Source: Paracidovorax konjaci (GTDB lineage Bacteria > Pseudomonadota > Gammaproteobacteria > Burkholderiales > Burkholderiaceae_C). Taken from it: DNA of 64,000 bases. The translations under genes and the position numbers were made by a program. Under the pieces are notes generated by a model. It had not been told where the DNA came from. It worked only from the letters and a program-made list of their open reading frames with translations, and did not search any database. Below, piece after piece: positions 63,771 through 64,000 of this stretch. Position 1 is the first letter of the stretch. Each line of letters begins with the position of its first letter. The stretch lies in assembly GCF_900112675.1 (NCBI RefSeq), contig NZ_FOMQ01000004.1, positions 248,001 to 312,000 of the forward strand, given 5' to 3'.

Positions 63771-64000
63771 CCAGAAAACCTTTGAAACAATGCCGCGCCC
63801 CAGACGCCTGCGCACAGCAGCAGGCTCAGCAGCACGGCGGCGCTGCCCATATCCTTGGCGCGCTTCGACAGCGCATGCCATTCCGGCCCGACGCGGTCGA
63901 TCGCGGCCTCCACGGCCGAATTGAGCAGTTCGGTGATCAGCACCAGCACCACCACGGCGATCAGCAAGGCCATTTCCATCCAGTTGCGGCCCACCCAGAC
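63767..64000 (-). CDS. dgkA: Diacylglycerol kinase, C-terminal part (cut by window edge)
   Basis: Only the last 78 residues are inside the window. They include the DgkA signature ITELLNSAVEAAIDRVGPEW, with the catalytic glutamate and the EAAIDR segment, followed by LSKRAKDMGSAAVLLSLLL and a final membrane helix. The full family length is about 120 residues, so some 40 residues lie to the right. It phosphorylates diacylglycerol, recycling lipid from membrane-derived oligosaccharide synthesis. It is cotranscribed with the LOG-family gene downstream (4-nt overlap). Confidence 0.93.
   Translation of the reverse strand, partial: VWVGRNWMEMALLIAVVVLVLITELLNSAVEAAIDRVGPEWHALSKRAKDMGSAAVLLSLLLCAGVWGAALFQRFSG

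Noticed and set aside
63767-64000. Short diacylglycerol kinase considered as a truncated pseudogene
   Set aside because: The frame is open to the window edge, and the missing part is exactly the N-terminal portion that would lie beyond it.

Overview
The window is 64 kb of high-GC chromosomal DNA from a beta-proteobacterium. Burkholderiales, family Comamonadaceae (Acidovorax/Paracidovorax-like), is the best guess. The reasons are six Bug-type tripartite-tricarboxylate solute receptors, a glycine-riboswitch gcvT-gcvH-gcvP operon, a nadE/P-II pair and a PAS-LuxR/scoAB locus. This assignment is inference from gene content; no rRNA or other taxonomic marker is present. No tRNA, rRNA, insertion sequence, prophage or CRISPR array was seen.

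Layout. 0-7 kb: a truncated PAS sensor gene, an FKBP isomerase and the glycine cleavage operon (all minus strand) behind a tandem glycine riboswitch, with an Lrp/AsnC regulator divergent. 7-10 kb: lipocalin, Tat-type ferritin-like lipoprotein, ZIP metal transporter. 10.6-20.9 kb (perhaps to 21.9): a compact operon that looks like a phosphonate natural-product cluster. It holds PEP mutase, phosphonopyruvate decarboxylase, an AurF-type diiron N-oxygenase, a CMP-transferase-like nucleotidyltransferase, an AsnB-type amidotransferase, a PhnY-like phosphonoacetaldehyde dehydrogenase, a TauE/SafE exporter, a degenerate Fic-fold protein and a methyltransferase, with a metallophosphoesterase after a gap. 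The gene set predicts phosphonoacetate as an intermediate that is then amidated, N-oxidised, CMP-activated and methylated. No transaminase, phosphonomethylmalate synthase or alcohol dehydrogenase of the common phosphonate routes is present, so this looks like an uncharacterised branch.

22-30 kb: ETF-ubiquinone oxidoreductase, an SDR, an EamA permease, a periplasmic catalase with its ankyrin partner, a metal-dependent hydrolase and a TetR regulator. 30-36.7 kb: a galactarate/talarate catabolic cluster (GarD, MFS transporter, TalrD/GalrD, Bug receptor) with a divergent LacI regulator and two likely operators. 36.7-40.5 kb: DJ-1/PfpI protein, a three-domain multicopper oxidase, an AhpD-like protein. 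40.5-50.2 kb: an IclR regulator divergent from a catabolic operon with four Bug receptors, two paralogous amidohydrolases, an RraA/HMG-aldolase-like protein, a D-2-hydroxyacid dehydrogenase and an SMP-30 lactonase. 50-55.6 kb: type II NADH dehydrogenase, a Pro/Ser-rich lipoprotein, a PAS-LuxR regulator with scoAB, and cheW. 55.7-64 kb: Bug receptor, M20 peptidase, LysR regulator, GNAT protein, NAD synthetase, P-II protein, a LOG-family protein and a cut diacylglycerol kinase.

A second notable feature is a fixed-length repeat of about 54 nt, present in seven gap-free copies (7.0, 25.6, 28.1, 28.3, 46.3, 55.6 and 61.6 kb). Five copies are intergenic. Two lie inside genes in the same reading frame: one in the signal peptide of a Bug receptor, the other in the interdomain region of NAD synthetase.
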